Below are positions 9,532 through 18,761 of a stretch of DNA of 64,000 bases, in pieces. Position numbers and translations under genes: made by a program. Numbering within the stretch: position 1 is the stretch's first letter; every line of letters starts with the position of its first letter. The stretch is from Candidatus Methylobacter favarea (lineage in GTDB: Bacteria; Pseudomonadota; Gammaproteobacteria; Methylococcales; Methylomonadaceae), in assembly GCF_902806695.1 (NCBI RefSeq), contig NZ_CADCXN010000001.1, forward strand, positions 1-64,000, written 5' to 3'. The notes beneath the pieces were generated by a model. That model was not told the DNA's origin. It did no database searches and was given only the letters and a program-made list of their open reading frames with translations.

Positions 9532-10415
9532 AAATTTTAATTTTGGGCGGCAACGGTCAGGTGGGTTGGGAGCTTCAGCGCAGCTTGGCGGCACTGGGTG
9601 AAGTAGCGGCTGTTGATCGGCGCCAAGCTGATCTGGCCGATGCTGAATCGCTGCGTCATGCCCTTCGCAATTTTACACCCGAGGTAATTGTAAACGCCGC
9701 AGCTTATACTGCCGTGGATAAAGCGGAATCAGAGCCTGATCTCGCTTATCGTATCAATGCCATTGCGCCTTCTGTCATGGCTGATGAAGCTAAATCTACA
9801 GGGGCATGGCTGGTGCATTACTCCACTGATTATGTATTTGATGGACGCCAGGAAATTTCCTACACAGAAGCCGATGCAACGGGACCGTTAAGTGTATATG
9901 GCCGCACCAAACTGGAAGGCGAGCGTCTTATTCAGGCAAGTGGTTGCAAGGCGCTTATTTTTCGCACCAGCTGGGTGTATGCCGCACGCGGCAATAATTT
10001 TGCCAAAACCATGCTGCGTCTTGCTAAAGAGCGTGGGCAGTTGCAGATTGTCTCCGATCAATGGGGCGCGCCAACCAGCGCCGAGCTCATTGCCGATATT
10101 ACCGCACAGGCTTTACATCAAGCCATGCAAAAACCCGAACTGGCCGGGCTTTATCATTTGACTGCCGACGGTGCGACCACTTGGCATGGTTATGCCTGTC
10201 ATGTGCTTGCCCAAGCCCAGGCGCTGGGGCAACTGCTTAAAGTCAGACCTTCTGAAGTGAGGGCAATTGCAACGGCAGATTACCCGTTGCCAGCGGCTCG
10301 ACCGAAGAGTTCTCGGCTGGATACGACGAAATTGCAGAATGCCTTTGATCTTTATTTGCCGGCTTGGCAGGTTCATATAAATCGAATGCTGAAAGAAACT
10401 CTGGGAGACTATTAA
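9528..10415 (+). CDS. rfbD: dTDP-4-dehydrorhamnose reductase
   Basis: 295 residues. It reduces dTDP-4-keto-L-rhamnose to dTDP-L-rhamnose with NAD(P)H, the last step of the pathway. The nucleotide motif is [12 protein letters not shown]; the YGRTKLEGE segment holds the catalytic Tyr and Lys; and [10 protein letters not shown] and [14 protein letters not shown] are family signatures. It overlaps rfbB by 4 bases and is followed 3 bases later by rfbA. The epimerase gene rfbC is not seen next to it, so the C3/C5 epimerase must be encoded elsewhere. Confidence 0.95.
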   Translation: MKILILGGNGQVGWELQRSLAALGEVAAVDRRQADLADAESLRHALRNFTPEVIVNAAAYTAVDKAESEPDLAYRINAIAPSVMADEAKSTGAWLVHYSTDYVFDGRQEISYTEADATGPLSVYGRTKLEGERLIQASGCKALIFRTSWVYAARGNNFAKTMLRLAKERGQLQIVSDQWGAPTSAELIADITAQALHQAMQKPELAGLYHLTADGATTWHGYACHVLAQAQALGQLLKVRPSEVRAIATADYPLPAARPKSSRLDTTKLQNAFDLYLPAWQVHINRMLKETLGDY

Positions 10416-10417
10416 CA

Positions 10418-11302
10418 ATGACAAAACGAAAGGGCATTATCCTTGCCGGCGGCTCCGGCACCCGGCTTTACCCGGCCACGCAGGCGATGTCCAAGCAAAT
10501 GCTGCCGATTTTTGACAAACCGATGATCTATTATCCCCTTTCTACCCTGCTGTTGGCGGGCATCCGTGAGGTTCTGGTCATTTCCACTCCCGAAGACACG
10601 CCCCGCTTCGAGCAATTGCTGGGAGAAGGCAGCCAATGGGGCATCAACCTCTCTTTCGCCGTACAACCTTCACCTGATGGTCTGGCACAGGCCTTTCTGA
10701 TTGGCGAAGCCTTCATCGGCGATACTCCCTCGGCGCTGGTTTTAGGAGACAATATTTTTTACGGTCATGATCTCGCCAGCTTGCTTAAAAATGCCGATAA
10801 CCGGAGTACAGGCGCCACCGTATTTGCCTATGCCGTCCATGATCCTGAACGATACGGCGTCGTGGAGTTTAATAATATGGGAAGAGCCATCAGTCTTGAA
10901 GAAAAACCTGAACAACCAAAATCCCGGTATGCGGTGACGGGGCTTTATTTTTATGACGAGCAAGTAGTCGAACTGGCCAAATCCATTTGTCCTTCCGCAC
11001 GCGGCGAACTCGAAATCACCGACTTAAACCGACGCTACCTGGAGCAGGGGAGTCTGGATGTAGAAACTATGGGACGAGGCTATGCCTGGCTTGATACCGG
11101 CACGCACGAGTCGATGCTGGAAGCGAGTCAATTCATCCAGACTATCGAGCGGCGTCAGGGATTGAAGGTGGCAGCACCGGAAGAAATCAGCTGGCGTCAT
11201 GGCTGGATCAATGATGCACAGCTTGAAACACTGGCCAAACCATTAGTAAAGTCGGGCTACGGTCAATACCTGCTCAGCTTGCTTCATGAAAAGGTGTATT
11301 AA
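10418..11302 (+). CDS. rfbA: Glucose-1-phosphate thymidylyltransferase
   Basis: 294 residues. It makes dTDP-glucose from dTTP and glucose-1-phosphate, the first committed step of dTDP-rhamnose synthesis. The nucleotidyltransferase signature [16 protein letters not shown] begins at residue 6, with [15 protein letters not shown] and the metal-binding aspartate in VLGDNIFYG. The start at 10418 follows a GGGAG ribosome site at 10403-10407 inside the end of rfbD. It is the third gene of the rfbBDA operon; the order B-D-A without C is notable. Confidence 0.96.
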   Translation: MTKRKGIILAGGSGTRLYPATQAMSKQMLPIFDKPMIYYPLSTLLLAGIREVLVISTPEDTPRFEQLLGEGSQWGINLSFAVQPSPDGLAQAFLIGEAFIGDTPSALVLGDNIFYGHDLASLLKNADNRSTGATVFAYAVHDPERYGVVEFNNMGRAISLEEKPEQPKSRYAVTGLYFYDEQVVELAKSICPSARGELEITDLNRRYLEQGSLDVETMGRGYAWLDTGTHESMLEASQFIQTIERRQGLKVAAPEEISWRHGWINDAQLETLAKPLVKSGYGQYLLSLLHEKVY

Positions 11303-11379
11303 GCAGAAACTATCCCGGTGAATCGGCTCGGCTTTCAAGAGAGGAAAAAACTTTCCGACACGGCATTGACCTTCCTATC

Positions 11380-11587
11380 TCAAGTAGCACAAGCCGTACC
11401 TTTGAGATGCGCCAGAATAAGCGGATAAAGTTCGCGGCCGCTGTAGCGTTTCAAGCAAGGCTGAATTTCTTTGGTTGATTTGCCTTCGAAGGTCCGGCGG
11501 GCGGCATCGGTTGTACGGATGTAGTGGCGCGTTTTATCGCTGGTTCGCTGAATTCAGGAGTCTAAATTTTCGTTTTCCTTGGCTCAT
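11380..11587 (-). pseudogene. Transposase C-terminal remnant, IS110-like
   Basis: Leftward from an ATG at 11587, preceded by an AAGGAGTGAG ribosome-like site, a short frame is followed after a frameshift by RTTDAARRTFEGKSTKEIQ, then CLKRYSGRELYPLI. The pattern of GK-T-KE-I-CLKRY-ARE resembles the C-terminal part of IS110-family transposases of the long type. It is short and frameshifted, so non-functional. The family assignment is tentative. Confidence 0.35.
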
Positions 11588-11647
11588 GATCTCACTCCTT
11601 CTTTTAAATAGGGTTAAGGGTGAGGCCGGTTTAGTGTAGGCACATCA

Positions 11648-11672
11648 CTTTCGACAGGCTCAAGGCGAACGG
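11648..11672. repeat. Possible dispersed REP-like sequence
   Basis: The stretch around TTTCGACAGGCTCAAGGCG followed by AACGG resembles the dispersed element with consensus TTCGACAGGCTCAGGGCGAA seen in many proteobacterial genomes. Only one copy is visible in this window, so the assignment rests on memory. Confidence 0.35.
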
Positions 11673-11855
11673 TTTCAAAAGGCCGAATCAAAAGCCGAAA
11701 AACAGGCCTGCAAAACTATTTACCAATACATTACAAGCGCAACTTTGAAAGTTGTAGCATTAAGCTATTGTTATAGCCGACAAAATTCATCTGTTTAAGT
11801 ATAATAAATTTTTTCTGCCTGAATTTAATTTCCGGCTTGCCACCTGGAATACTGT

Positions 11856-12851
11856 ATGCCTCAACTAGTCGTTTGCGCCCTATACAAATTTGTTACCCTG
11901 GAAAACTATCAATCCCTCCGGCAACCGCTGCATGCTTTCATGGAAAGCAATCAGCTTCGCGGAACCTTGCTGCTGGCTAAAGAAGGTATAAACGGTACCG
12001 TAGCCGGATCCCGTCAAGCCGTAAATAATCTGCTGGACTGGTTGCGCAGCGACCCGCGCCTTGCCGATATTGATCATAAAGAATCCCTGACTGACAGCCA
12101 GCCTTTTAAGCGCGCCAAAGTTAAACTGAAAAAAGAAATTGTCACTCTGGGCGTTGAAGGGATAGACCCTAAACGAGTGGTAGGCACGTACGTCAATCCG
12201 CGCGATTGGAACGAACTGATTTCTGATCCCGATGTCATTCTGGTGGATACCCGCAATGACTATGAAGTTAAAGTCGGCACATTTAAAAACGCCATTAATC
12301 CTGGCACCGAAAGCTTCAGGGAATTCCCCCGTTATGCAAAGAATAACCTCGACCCCAAAAGACACCAAAAGATTGCCATGTTCTGCACGGGCGGGATTCG
12401 TTGCGAAAAATCAACCGCCTACTTAAAAGAACAAGGATTTGAAGAAGTCTATCATCTCAAAGGCGGCATATTAAAATATCTGGAAGAAGTGCCTGAACAG
12501 GAAACGCTATGGGAAGGTGAATGCTTTGTTTTTGATGACCGGGTAACGGTTAATCTGCAACTTGAAAAAGGCCATTATGATCAATGCCATGCCTGCCGCA
12601 TGCCAATCACAGCAGCAGACAAGGCCAGTGATAGATATCAACAAGGATGTGCATGTCCGCATTGTTACGACAAGATTACGCTCGAGCAGAAGGCGCGCTT
12701 TATGCAGCGGCAAAAACAAATGGAGTTGGCCGGAAGGCAAGGCATTGCCCATATGGGTTCTGATGCAGCCAAAGCGCTGGCTGCCAGTCGTGAAGCCAAG
12801 TTTAAACGCCAGCAAGAAGCCCTGGAAGAACAGAAGCTGAAAACATCCTGA
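11856..12851 (+). CDS. trhO: tRNA uridine(34) hydroxylase / rhodanese-domain protein
   Basis: 331 residues (E. coli TrhO, formerly YceA, is 350). Members install the hydroxyl in 5-hydroxyuridine at tRNA position 34 using molecular oxygen. An N-terminal ferredoxin-like domain contains [17 protein letters not shown]; the central rhodanese domain has the active-site loop [11 protein letters not shown] with Cys177 and Cys183; and a C-terminal cysteine cluster ([16 protein letters not shown]) is the zinc-like tail of the family. The short basic C-terminus is typical. It probably forms a unit with the thioredoxin-like gene 53 bases downstream. Confidence 0.93.
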   Translation: MPQLVVCALYKFVTLENYQSLRQPLHAFMESNQLRGTLLLAKEGINGTVAGSRQAVNNLLDWLRSDPRLADIDHKESLTDSQPFKRAKVKLKKEIVTLGVEGIDPKRVVGTYVNPRDWNELISDPDVILVDTRNDYEVKVGTFKNAINPGTESFREFPRYAKNNLDPKRHQKIAMFCTGGIRCEKSTAYLKEQGFEEVYHLKGGILKYLEEVPEQETLWEGECFVFDDRVTVNLQLEKGHYDQCHACRMPITAADKASDRYQQGCACPHCYDKITLEQKARFMQRQKQMELAGRQGIAHMGSDAAKALAASREAKFKRQQEALEEQKLKTS

Positions 12852-12904
12852 ATTTCAAACGGCCAGCCAGGCAAAAAATCAGCAGTTTTAGTGAGGAGTA
12901 AATA

Positions 12905-13567
12905 ATGAAAGCAAGAATAGGACAAAAAGCTCCTCCATTGTCAGTAGCTGCCTGGGTTCAGGGTGAACCGGTCACTTTAGATGAGTTATCAGGCCAGGTC
13001 ATTTTGGTGGAAGTATTCCAGGTGAACTGTCCGGGTTGTTTTCTGTACTCTTTACCGCAAGCTGTAAATCTGTACCGGAAATATTCAAATCATGGTTTAG
13101 TGGTAGTGGGAATAGCCACTGCATTTGAAGATTTTGATAAAAACAATCTGGAAAATTTAACCAGGCTGGCTGAAAAAGGTGAAGTTACAGGCGAAACCTT
13201 ACGGGCATTAAGTCAGCACGGCAAATTAACAATAGCGGGGCGCTTGCCCTATCCTATCCCTTTCCCTTTGGCTATGGATCGTTTGAGCAAACGCCAAGGC
13301 GGCATAACTGATAACGAAGTTGCGGCCTTTATCAGGGAGCGTATTCCAGATTTTGAGCAAAAACCTCCACTTTATCAACAACAAATCCGTCTGCAAGTGC
13401 AGCATTATTTTGAAGCGCTAAGCTATCACGCAGAAACCTTTGAGACTTTCGAGTTAAAAGGCACCCCCTCACATATCCTCATCGATAAACAGGGACGACT
13501 ACGCGCTTGCGCATTTGGTGCTTACCCTGAACTGGAAGAGAATATAAAAGAGTTATTGGAGGAATAA
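12905..13567 (+). CDS. Thioredoxin-like (redoxin/AhpC-TSA type) protein
   Basis: 220 residues with no signal peptide. The N-terminus IGQKAPPLSVAAWVQGEPVT and the VILVEVFQVNCPGCF segment form a thioredoxin fold with a CPGC motif (Cys42, Cys45), as in TlpA-like reductases. A long helical insertion follows, then the cis-proline strand GTPSHILIDKQGRL. It is probably a cytoplasmic thiol oxidoreductase; the physiological partner is unknown. A GAGGAG ribosome site precedes the ATG. It follows trhO closely on the same strand. Confidence 0.8.
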   Translation: MKARIGQKAPPLSVAAWVQGEPVTLDELSGQVILVEVFQVNCPGCFLYSLPQAVNLYRKYSNHGLVVVGIATAFEDFDKNNLENLTRLAEKGEVTGETLRALSQHGKLTIAGRLPYPIPFPLAMDRLSKRQGGITDNEVAAFIRERIPDFEQKPPLYQQQIRLQVQHYFEALSYHAETFETFELKGTPSHILIDKQGRLRACAFGAYPELEENIKELLEE

Positions 13568-13849
13568 GTAACGCGGACGGAAGTTATAAAGCGCTTATTT
13601 TGCCAGTAAAGACAGATAACTCGTCTGAAGATTTCCTTATGATAGATTCCAATAAATTTAAGCAACAAGGAAACATGTCTTTGAGATGAACCTCCTGATC
13701 GGGACGAGGCCTGCCGCGTCCCAAGTAAAGCAACGACGCTTGGCTGGTTGCAGTCGGTTCATACCGAAGTCCGGAATCGGCAAGCCGATTTGATTTAAAG
13801 TTCATGGTAGTTTTATCAGCTATGGAAAGAATTATGCAGCTGATCGAGT
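13568..13849. other. Spacer without recognised gene
   Basis: A 73-codon minus-strand open frame (13584-13805) is present, but it resembles no family and has no clear ribosome site, so it is not called. Confidence 0.35.
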
Positions 13850-13883
13850 AAAAAATGGCTTAGCCCGGAAGAACTAAGCCATT
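13850..13883 (-). terminator. Rho-independent terminator of the KGG gene
   Basis: A perfect 10-bp stem, AATGGCTTAG at 13854-13863 with CTAAGCCATT at 13874-13883 and a 10-base loop. Read leftward it is followed by a run of six T, immediately downstream of the KGG protein gene. Confidence 0.8.
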
Positions 13884-13895
13884 CATTAATGAAAA

Positions 13896-14096
13896 TTACT
13901 TTTCATTTTTCTTGGATTTGCCGCCCTGTGAATGCTCGCCGCCTTTGCGGCCTGCTTCACTTAGACTTTCGTGGCCTCGAGTCTTCGCAGCTTGCTCGTG
14001 ATCAGCAGCTTTTCCGCCTTTGCGGCCTGCTTCGCTCAAGCTTTCATGGCCGCGCTTTTGTGCAGCTTTTTTTCCGCCTTCAGTTGTACCTGTCAT
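13896..14096 (-). CDS. KGG-motif stress-induced protein
   Basis: 66 residues, very hydrophilic, made of two copies of a glycine- and lysine-rich unit: GHESLSEAGRKGG occurs twice, and shorter GGKKAAQKRG and GGKSKK flank them. These KGG repeats are the hallmark of the general stress family of E. coli YciG and Con-10-like proteins, thought to be disordered and protective; no enzymatic activity is known. A GGGGAAA ribosome-like site precedes the ATG, and a strong terminator follows, so it is a single-gene transcript. RpoS-like control is typical of relatives but no promoter could be assigned. Confidence 0.85.
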   Translation of the reverse strand: MTGTTEGGKKAAQKRGHESLSEAGRKGGKAADHEQAAKTRGHESLSEAGRKGGEHSQGGKSKKNEK

Positions 14097-14495
14097 AATA
14101 TTTCCCCTTTATTTTAAAATAAACGGTTAAGTTATGATTACAGCAAAGTTTATGAATCAATAGCGTAACAAGCAAAAAAGTCCGATTAAATTAAAAGTGG
14201 TACAAGTACCTGCAGCTTATTAAATTTAACAGCTCCTGAAAAATTAAATTATCGAACTTTTGTTAAATAAATAATGCTCGTTAACTAAAAATCCATAGCT
14301 ATATACCTTACCTTTCTGGAAGATTAAGTCAATAAGTAATATCCCGTATATTTATATTTTCATTGGCTTTTTTAAAAAGATTTAGTGAATATTCGGTCAG
14401 TAAATCCTTATTTTCCGTGAATGCATTAATGCCGCGCTTCAATACCGTTCAGCTTTGTCTATTGAAAAGTAGAAACACTGATAAGGTAGATTACT
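14097..14495. other. AT-rich spacer, promoter region of the KGG gene
   Basis: No gene is supported. The right part is the 3' flank of ligD and the left part must contain the KGG promoter, but no clear hexamers could be assigned. Confidence 0.35.
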
Positions 14496-16990
14496 CTAAA
14501 AGTTGGCCATTTTTTTCAAGCATTTGTCTAAATTTATTCCTTTACCGAGAACGCCTTTAAATAAATCGCCGGTCTTTTGCACTCTGGCCGGTACAGTATG
14601 AATAGTAAACTGGGCCGGGATTAATCCAAGCTTTACTTCTTCCCATTTTAGCGGAGTTGACACTGTGGCTCCGGGATAAGGCCTCAGGCTGTATGCAGCG
14701 GCTATAGTTTGGCCCTTGCGGTTTTGCAAGTGATCCATGTAGATTTTATGGCCGCGTTTGCTGATACTCCTTTCCGTGCTGGTTGTTTCAGGTAACTGTT
14801 CATGAGTCAGGACACAAATCAATTCGGCAAAGTCTTTCAATTGATCATAGGTGTATTTTTTTCTGGTAGGAATATAGACATGCAAACCGGTAGCGCCTGA
14901 GGTTTTACAAAAATTGGCAGCCCCTGCCTTTTCCAGAATTTCATGAACCACATTCGCCGCGTCAATGACCTCTTCAAAGGTATTTTTATCGGAGGGATCA
15001 ATATCAATTATCAAGTAATCAGGACGCTCCAGAGCCTGAATGGTTGAGTGCCAGGGATTGATTTCTATGCAGCCCAGGTTGTTAAGATAAGTCAAGGTCG
15101 CCTTGTTGTTGCAGACAATATAATCAATTTCCTTATCGGAAGATTCTGAATGAAGAGCGATGGTCTGCACAAAGGCAGGCACATCCTCCGGCATCCTTAT
15201 GAAAAAAGCCTTTATCGGTTATGCCGCCCGGATTTCTTTTTAAAGACTGGGGACGATTTTTTAAATACGGCAACATGTAGTCCGCCATGCTTAAATAGTA
15301 ATTGACCACATCGCCTTTAGTAATTTTTTCTTCAGGCCAGAATGATTTGCCCCAGTGCGTTACAGGAACTTTCAGGCGTCCAAAAGAAATCACGGCGTCC
15401 TTTTTTTCTTCTGTACTTTCTATTTCAGCCTGTCTTTTGGTAACAGTTTTTGAGCTGTTCAGAGTAGTATCCTCGACGGATTTATCGTCCCGTATTCTTA
15501 TAAAAATGGGTGACGCAACTTGCCGTCCCTGGTTTTCTCGGTAAATTTGACTTCACACACGATAGCAGGTTTTACCCAGGTTACCGGCGTATTGGTTTTT
15601 ACTCTTTCATCAAAGGGAGATTGAAAAGTGATCAACGGCTGTAGCTGCTCATAGATTTTTTTTAATAGCGAAGCATTAAATCCCGAGCCGGTATGTCCGA
15701 TATATTCAAGGGTATCTCCCTGCTTTAAACCCAGCACCAGGGCGCCAAAATATTTCCTTTCCCCCGCAGGCTCGGTAAACCCGCCTATTATGGCGTCCAT
15801 GGTTTTATGATATTTTATTTTTAACCAGTTGGCAGTGCGTCGGCCGGGTAAATACCTGCTGTCGGCCTTTTTTGCCATAATGCCTTCCCTATTTTTCTCC
15901 CCGGCAAGCGCAAACATTGCCTTGCCCTGTTCTTCAATAGGGTCAGAGTATTTAATAATGTCACTCTCCTTTAAAAGCGTCCGTAATTTTTCTTTTCTTT
16001 CAAGGAGGGGAAGCTGCATGACGGATTGGCCATTTATTTTTAAGCCATCAAATACATAGTAATAAATCGGATGCGCTCTGTCTTCGCCATAATGCTGCAA
16101 TAACTGAAAATTGGGATTGCCCGCTTCATCCATGACCACAATTTCTCCATCAATTACCGCATCAATAGCCATTTGCGCCAAGGCGTCTATTACTTCAGGA
16201 TAAGCGGCATTGAATAAATTCCCGTTTCGGGAATACAGCTTTACATCAGCTTTATTTAATTCAGCGATTGCCCGGTATCCATCCCATTTAGTTTCAAATA
16301 TCCAGTCCTTGTCATCAAAAGGCTCTTCAGTTTCTTTGGCCAGCATGGCCGGTATATAGTTCTGGAGTTTTCTGGCGGGGGCTGGCGCAGGTTTTTTCAG
16401 GATTTTTTTTTATCCTGACTGTTTGCACTTAGCCATTTATTGATGGGAGAATCTTTTGGCGTATCGGCTTCGCTGTCATAATCGTCCGGCACCGCATATT
16501 TATCCTTATGCTTGATCAGCAGCCAGGCGTTATCTTTTTTTGCCTTTAGCTTGACCAGGGCAAATTCACCTTTCAGCTTATTACCGCGCAAAGTGATTTT
16601 TAAATGCCCGGCTTTTAATGCCTTCACTAATTGTTTTTCCGCGTCCTTGCCTGAATTTTCACTAGCGGTGTAATTGCCCTGATCCCATATTTCAACTATG
16701 CCGGCGCCGTAGTTTCCGGCCGGGATGAGGCCTTGAAAATCCTTATAATCATAAGGATGATCTTCTACCATCATGGCCAGTCTTTTATCAGCGGGATTTA
16801 GCGAAGGGCCTTTGGGTATGGCCCAGCTTTTTAAAACGCCTTCCATTTCCAGTCTGAAATCATAATGCAGACGCGACGCTTTATGCCGCTGCACGACAAA
16901 GATTAATTTGCCGGCATCATTTGCCGCTTTTCCTTGCGGTTCAGGCGACTTTTTAAAATTCCTTTTCTGCCGATACTCTTCAAGCGTCAT
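14496..16990 (-). pseudogene. ligD: ATP-dependent DNA ligase D, interrupted by three single-base frameshifts
   Basis: One ligD gene read leftward in four pieces. From 16990 comes the 3'-phosphoesterase domain (VVQRHKASRLHYDFRLEMEG), then the ligase domain with the lysine motif FETKWDGYRAIAEL, then the polymerase/primase domain (IDIDPSDKNTF, SGATGLHVYIP). Together they give a normal order and near-normal length (about 830 residues). Each break is mended by adding one base: in the T9 run at 16403-16411, in the A5 run near 15502-15506, and in a GG near 15191. The spliced linker then reads KKPAPAPARKLQNYIPAMLA. Ku follows upstream by 3 bases. Either the gene is decaying or the sequence has homopolymer errors; all three are apparent deletions. 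Confidence 0.85.
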
Positions 16991-16993
16991 AAC

Positions 16994-17767
16994 TCAGGAA
17001 ACTTTTTTACGATTATTCAGGCTGGCTTTTAATTGTGCCATTAGATCCGTAGATTTTGTAGGTACCACTTTCAAATGCGGCGTTCTGGTTTTAACTCCTT
17101 TTGCCTTGGCTTTTATCAGCTTTAATAACGTGTCGGTATAGGTATACTTATAGGCAGTAATATCAAAGTCGCCGGAAAGCTGATTAATCAGTGAAACGGC
17201 CATTTCCAGCTCGTCTTTCTTCAGACCGGTTCTGGCAGGTAAAGCCAGTTCAGAAGCATCCCGAATTTCCTCGGCAAAGCGTATTTTATTTAAAATGATG
17301 ACATCGCCGTCAGCTCGCAAAATTGCCAGATTTTCCCGGCTGCGCATTACGAACGTGGCGATACCGGCCTTTTGTGTTTTCATCAAGGCTTCACGCAATA
17401 AGGCATACGCTCTCTCGCCGGATTTATCCGGCTCAACATAATAGGGGGTTTCAAAATAAATGCTGTCAATTTCATCTTCATTGACGAAATCGGAAATAGC
17501 AATGATTTTAGACTTTTCTACGCTGGCTTTTTCGAAATCCTCATCGCTAAGAATCACATACTCATCATTCAATTTATATCCTTTAACAATATTTTCCCAG
17601 CTCACTTCCTTGCCGCTGCGTTCACTCACATGCTTAAACCCGATAGGGGAATGATCTTTTTTATCAAGCATATCCAGGTCAAGTTCACTGGATTCAACAG
17701 CGCTGTAGAGCTTTACCGGTATATTGACCAGACCGAAACCTATTGCACCCGTCCAGATTGATTTCAT
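16994..17767 (-). CDS. ku: Non-homologous end-joining protein Ku
   Basis: 257 residues. Prokaryotic Ku forms a homodimeric ring on double-strand break ends and recruits LigD. The N-terminus MKSIWTGAIGFGLVNIPVKL is the family signature, followed by FKHVSERSGKEVSWENIVKG and the core FETPYYVEPDKSGERAYALL. The start at 17767 is used because it gives this canonical N-terminus; 23 further in-frame codons upstream lack similarity. The C-terminus is a short basic tail (KAKGVKTRTPHLK). ligD begins 3 bases after the stop, so the two form an NHEJ operon. Confidence 0.93.
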   Translation of the reverse strand: MKSIWTGAIGFGLVNIPVKLYSAVESSELDLDMLDKKDHSPIGFKHVSERSGKEVSWENIVKGYKLNDEYVILSDEDFEKASVEKSKIIAISDFVNEDEIDSIYFETPYYVEPDKSGERAYALLREALMKTQKAGIATFVMRSRENLAILRADGDVIILNKIRFAEEIRDASELALPARTGLKKDELEMAVSLINQLSGDFDITAYKYTYTDTLLKLIKAKAKGVKTRTPHLKVVPTKSTDLMAQLKASLNNRKKVS

Positions 17768-17903
17768 AATTTCACCGTCAAGATCAACTTTTGAAATGCA
17801 CTTTATATTGAGCTGATTTCCCCCTACCTGTAACAATCAAGTTAGCCTTAGCAGCGCTAAAATCCTGAAACACTGGTTTTTTCAATCGTAGCGTTCAAGG
17901 ATA

Positions 17904-18749
17904 TTAACCGGAATGCATCGATTCCGTGACATCCTTGCCGATTCCCCGATAACCGATGAAGCGCCCCGACGTATCAAACATCGGCTCACCGCTAACCATC
18001 AAATACTGATGGGAGCCATTTGGATTGGTGCGCGTGTAAACAAAATCCAGAAACGGCTTTCTGGCTGCAAGATTCGCGTCCAGCGCTTCCCTTTCAGCTG
18101 CATTCCAGCGCGATTTATCCACTACTGCCTTATCTTCCACTGTTTCTCCCAGCAAGTCGCCAGCCTCAATACCGAGCATTTCCAGAACCGGGCCATAAAT
18201 TTTGGTAAAATGGCCATTTTCATCCTGTTCCCAATACCAATCGGATGACAATTCGGTAAGACGGCGCGCGCGCGCTTCGCTTTCCCGTAATTCGGCGGTT
18301 CGCTCCAGAACCGTCTGTTCCAGTTCCTTATTGTAATTCTCCAGTTTCTTGTACAGCAGGCGCACCTCGAGCATATTATGAATACGCGTCTGAACTTCGA
18401 CAAGATCAAACGGCTTAGTGACAAAATCCTTGGCGCCGGCTTGTAAGGCGCGCAATTTATGATCGGGTTGGGCGGTGATTACCAGGACAGGAAGATAACT
18501 ATCTGCCTCAATCTCTTTAAGTTCTTCCATCACCTGAAAACCATCCTTGCCCGGCATAAGAAGATCAAGCAGGATCAAATCGTAGTGGTTAGTATGATGA
18601 AGCCGTCCAACTTTGTTGGGGTCGGTGGTCGATTCAATATGCATATAGCCTGCCTGTTGAAGCATTTCTTCCACCAGAAGGAGATTGGATTTCTGGTCAT
18701 CAACGATCAATATGCTGGCGTTGAGAATGTCTGATTTGCTAACCATCAT
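17904..18749 (-). CDS. Response regulator with receiver and PAS domains, no output enzyme
   Basis: 281 residues. Residues about 12-128 form a receiver (ILIVDDQKSNLLLVEEML, phosphoacceptor in YDLILLDLLMPG, VTKPFD lysine), followed by a coiled coil (LYKKLENYNKELEQTVLERT) and one PAS/PAC domain (DWYWEQDENGHFTKIYGPVL to GYRGIGKDVTE). It ends right after the PAC motif, where GGDEF, EAL or kinase domains usually follow, so it may signal through PAS contacts or be C-terminally truncated. It lies 12 bases downstream of the hybrid kinase gene on the same strand, a likely cognate partner. Confidence 0.82.
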   Translation of the reverse strand: MMVSKSDILNASILIVDDQKSNLLLVEEMLQQAGYMHIESTTDPNKVGRLHHTNHYDLILLDLLMPGKDGFQVMEELKEIEADSYLPVLVITAQPDHKLRALQAGAKDFVTKPFDLVEVQTRIHNMLEVRLLYKKLENYNKELEQTVLERTAELRESEARARRLTELSSDWYWEQDENGHFTKIYGPVLEMLGIEAGDLLGETVEDKAVVDKSRWNAAEREALDANLAARKPFLDFVYTRTNPNGSHQYLMVSGEPMFDTSGRFIGYRGIGKDVTESMHSG

Positions 18750-18761
18750 ATATTACCTGTT

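Noticed and set aside
13584-13805. 73-codon minus-strand frame between the thioredoxin-like and KGG genes
   Set aside because: No ribosome site, no recognisable family, and separated from the KGG gene by its terminator.
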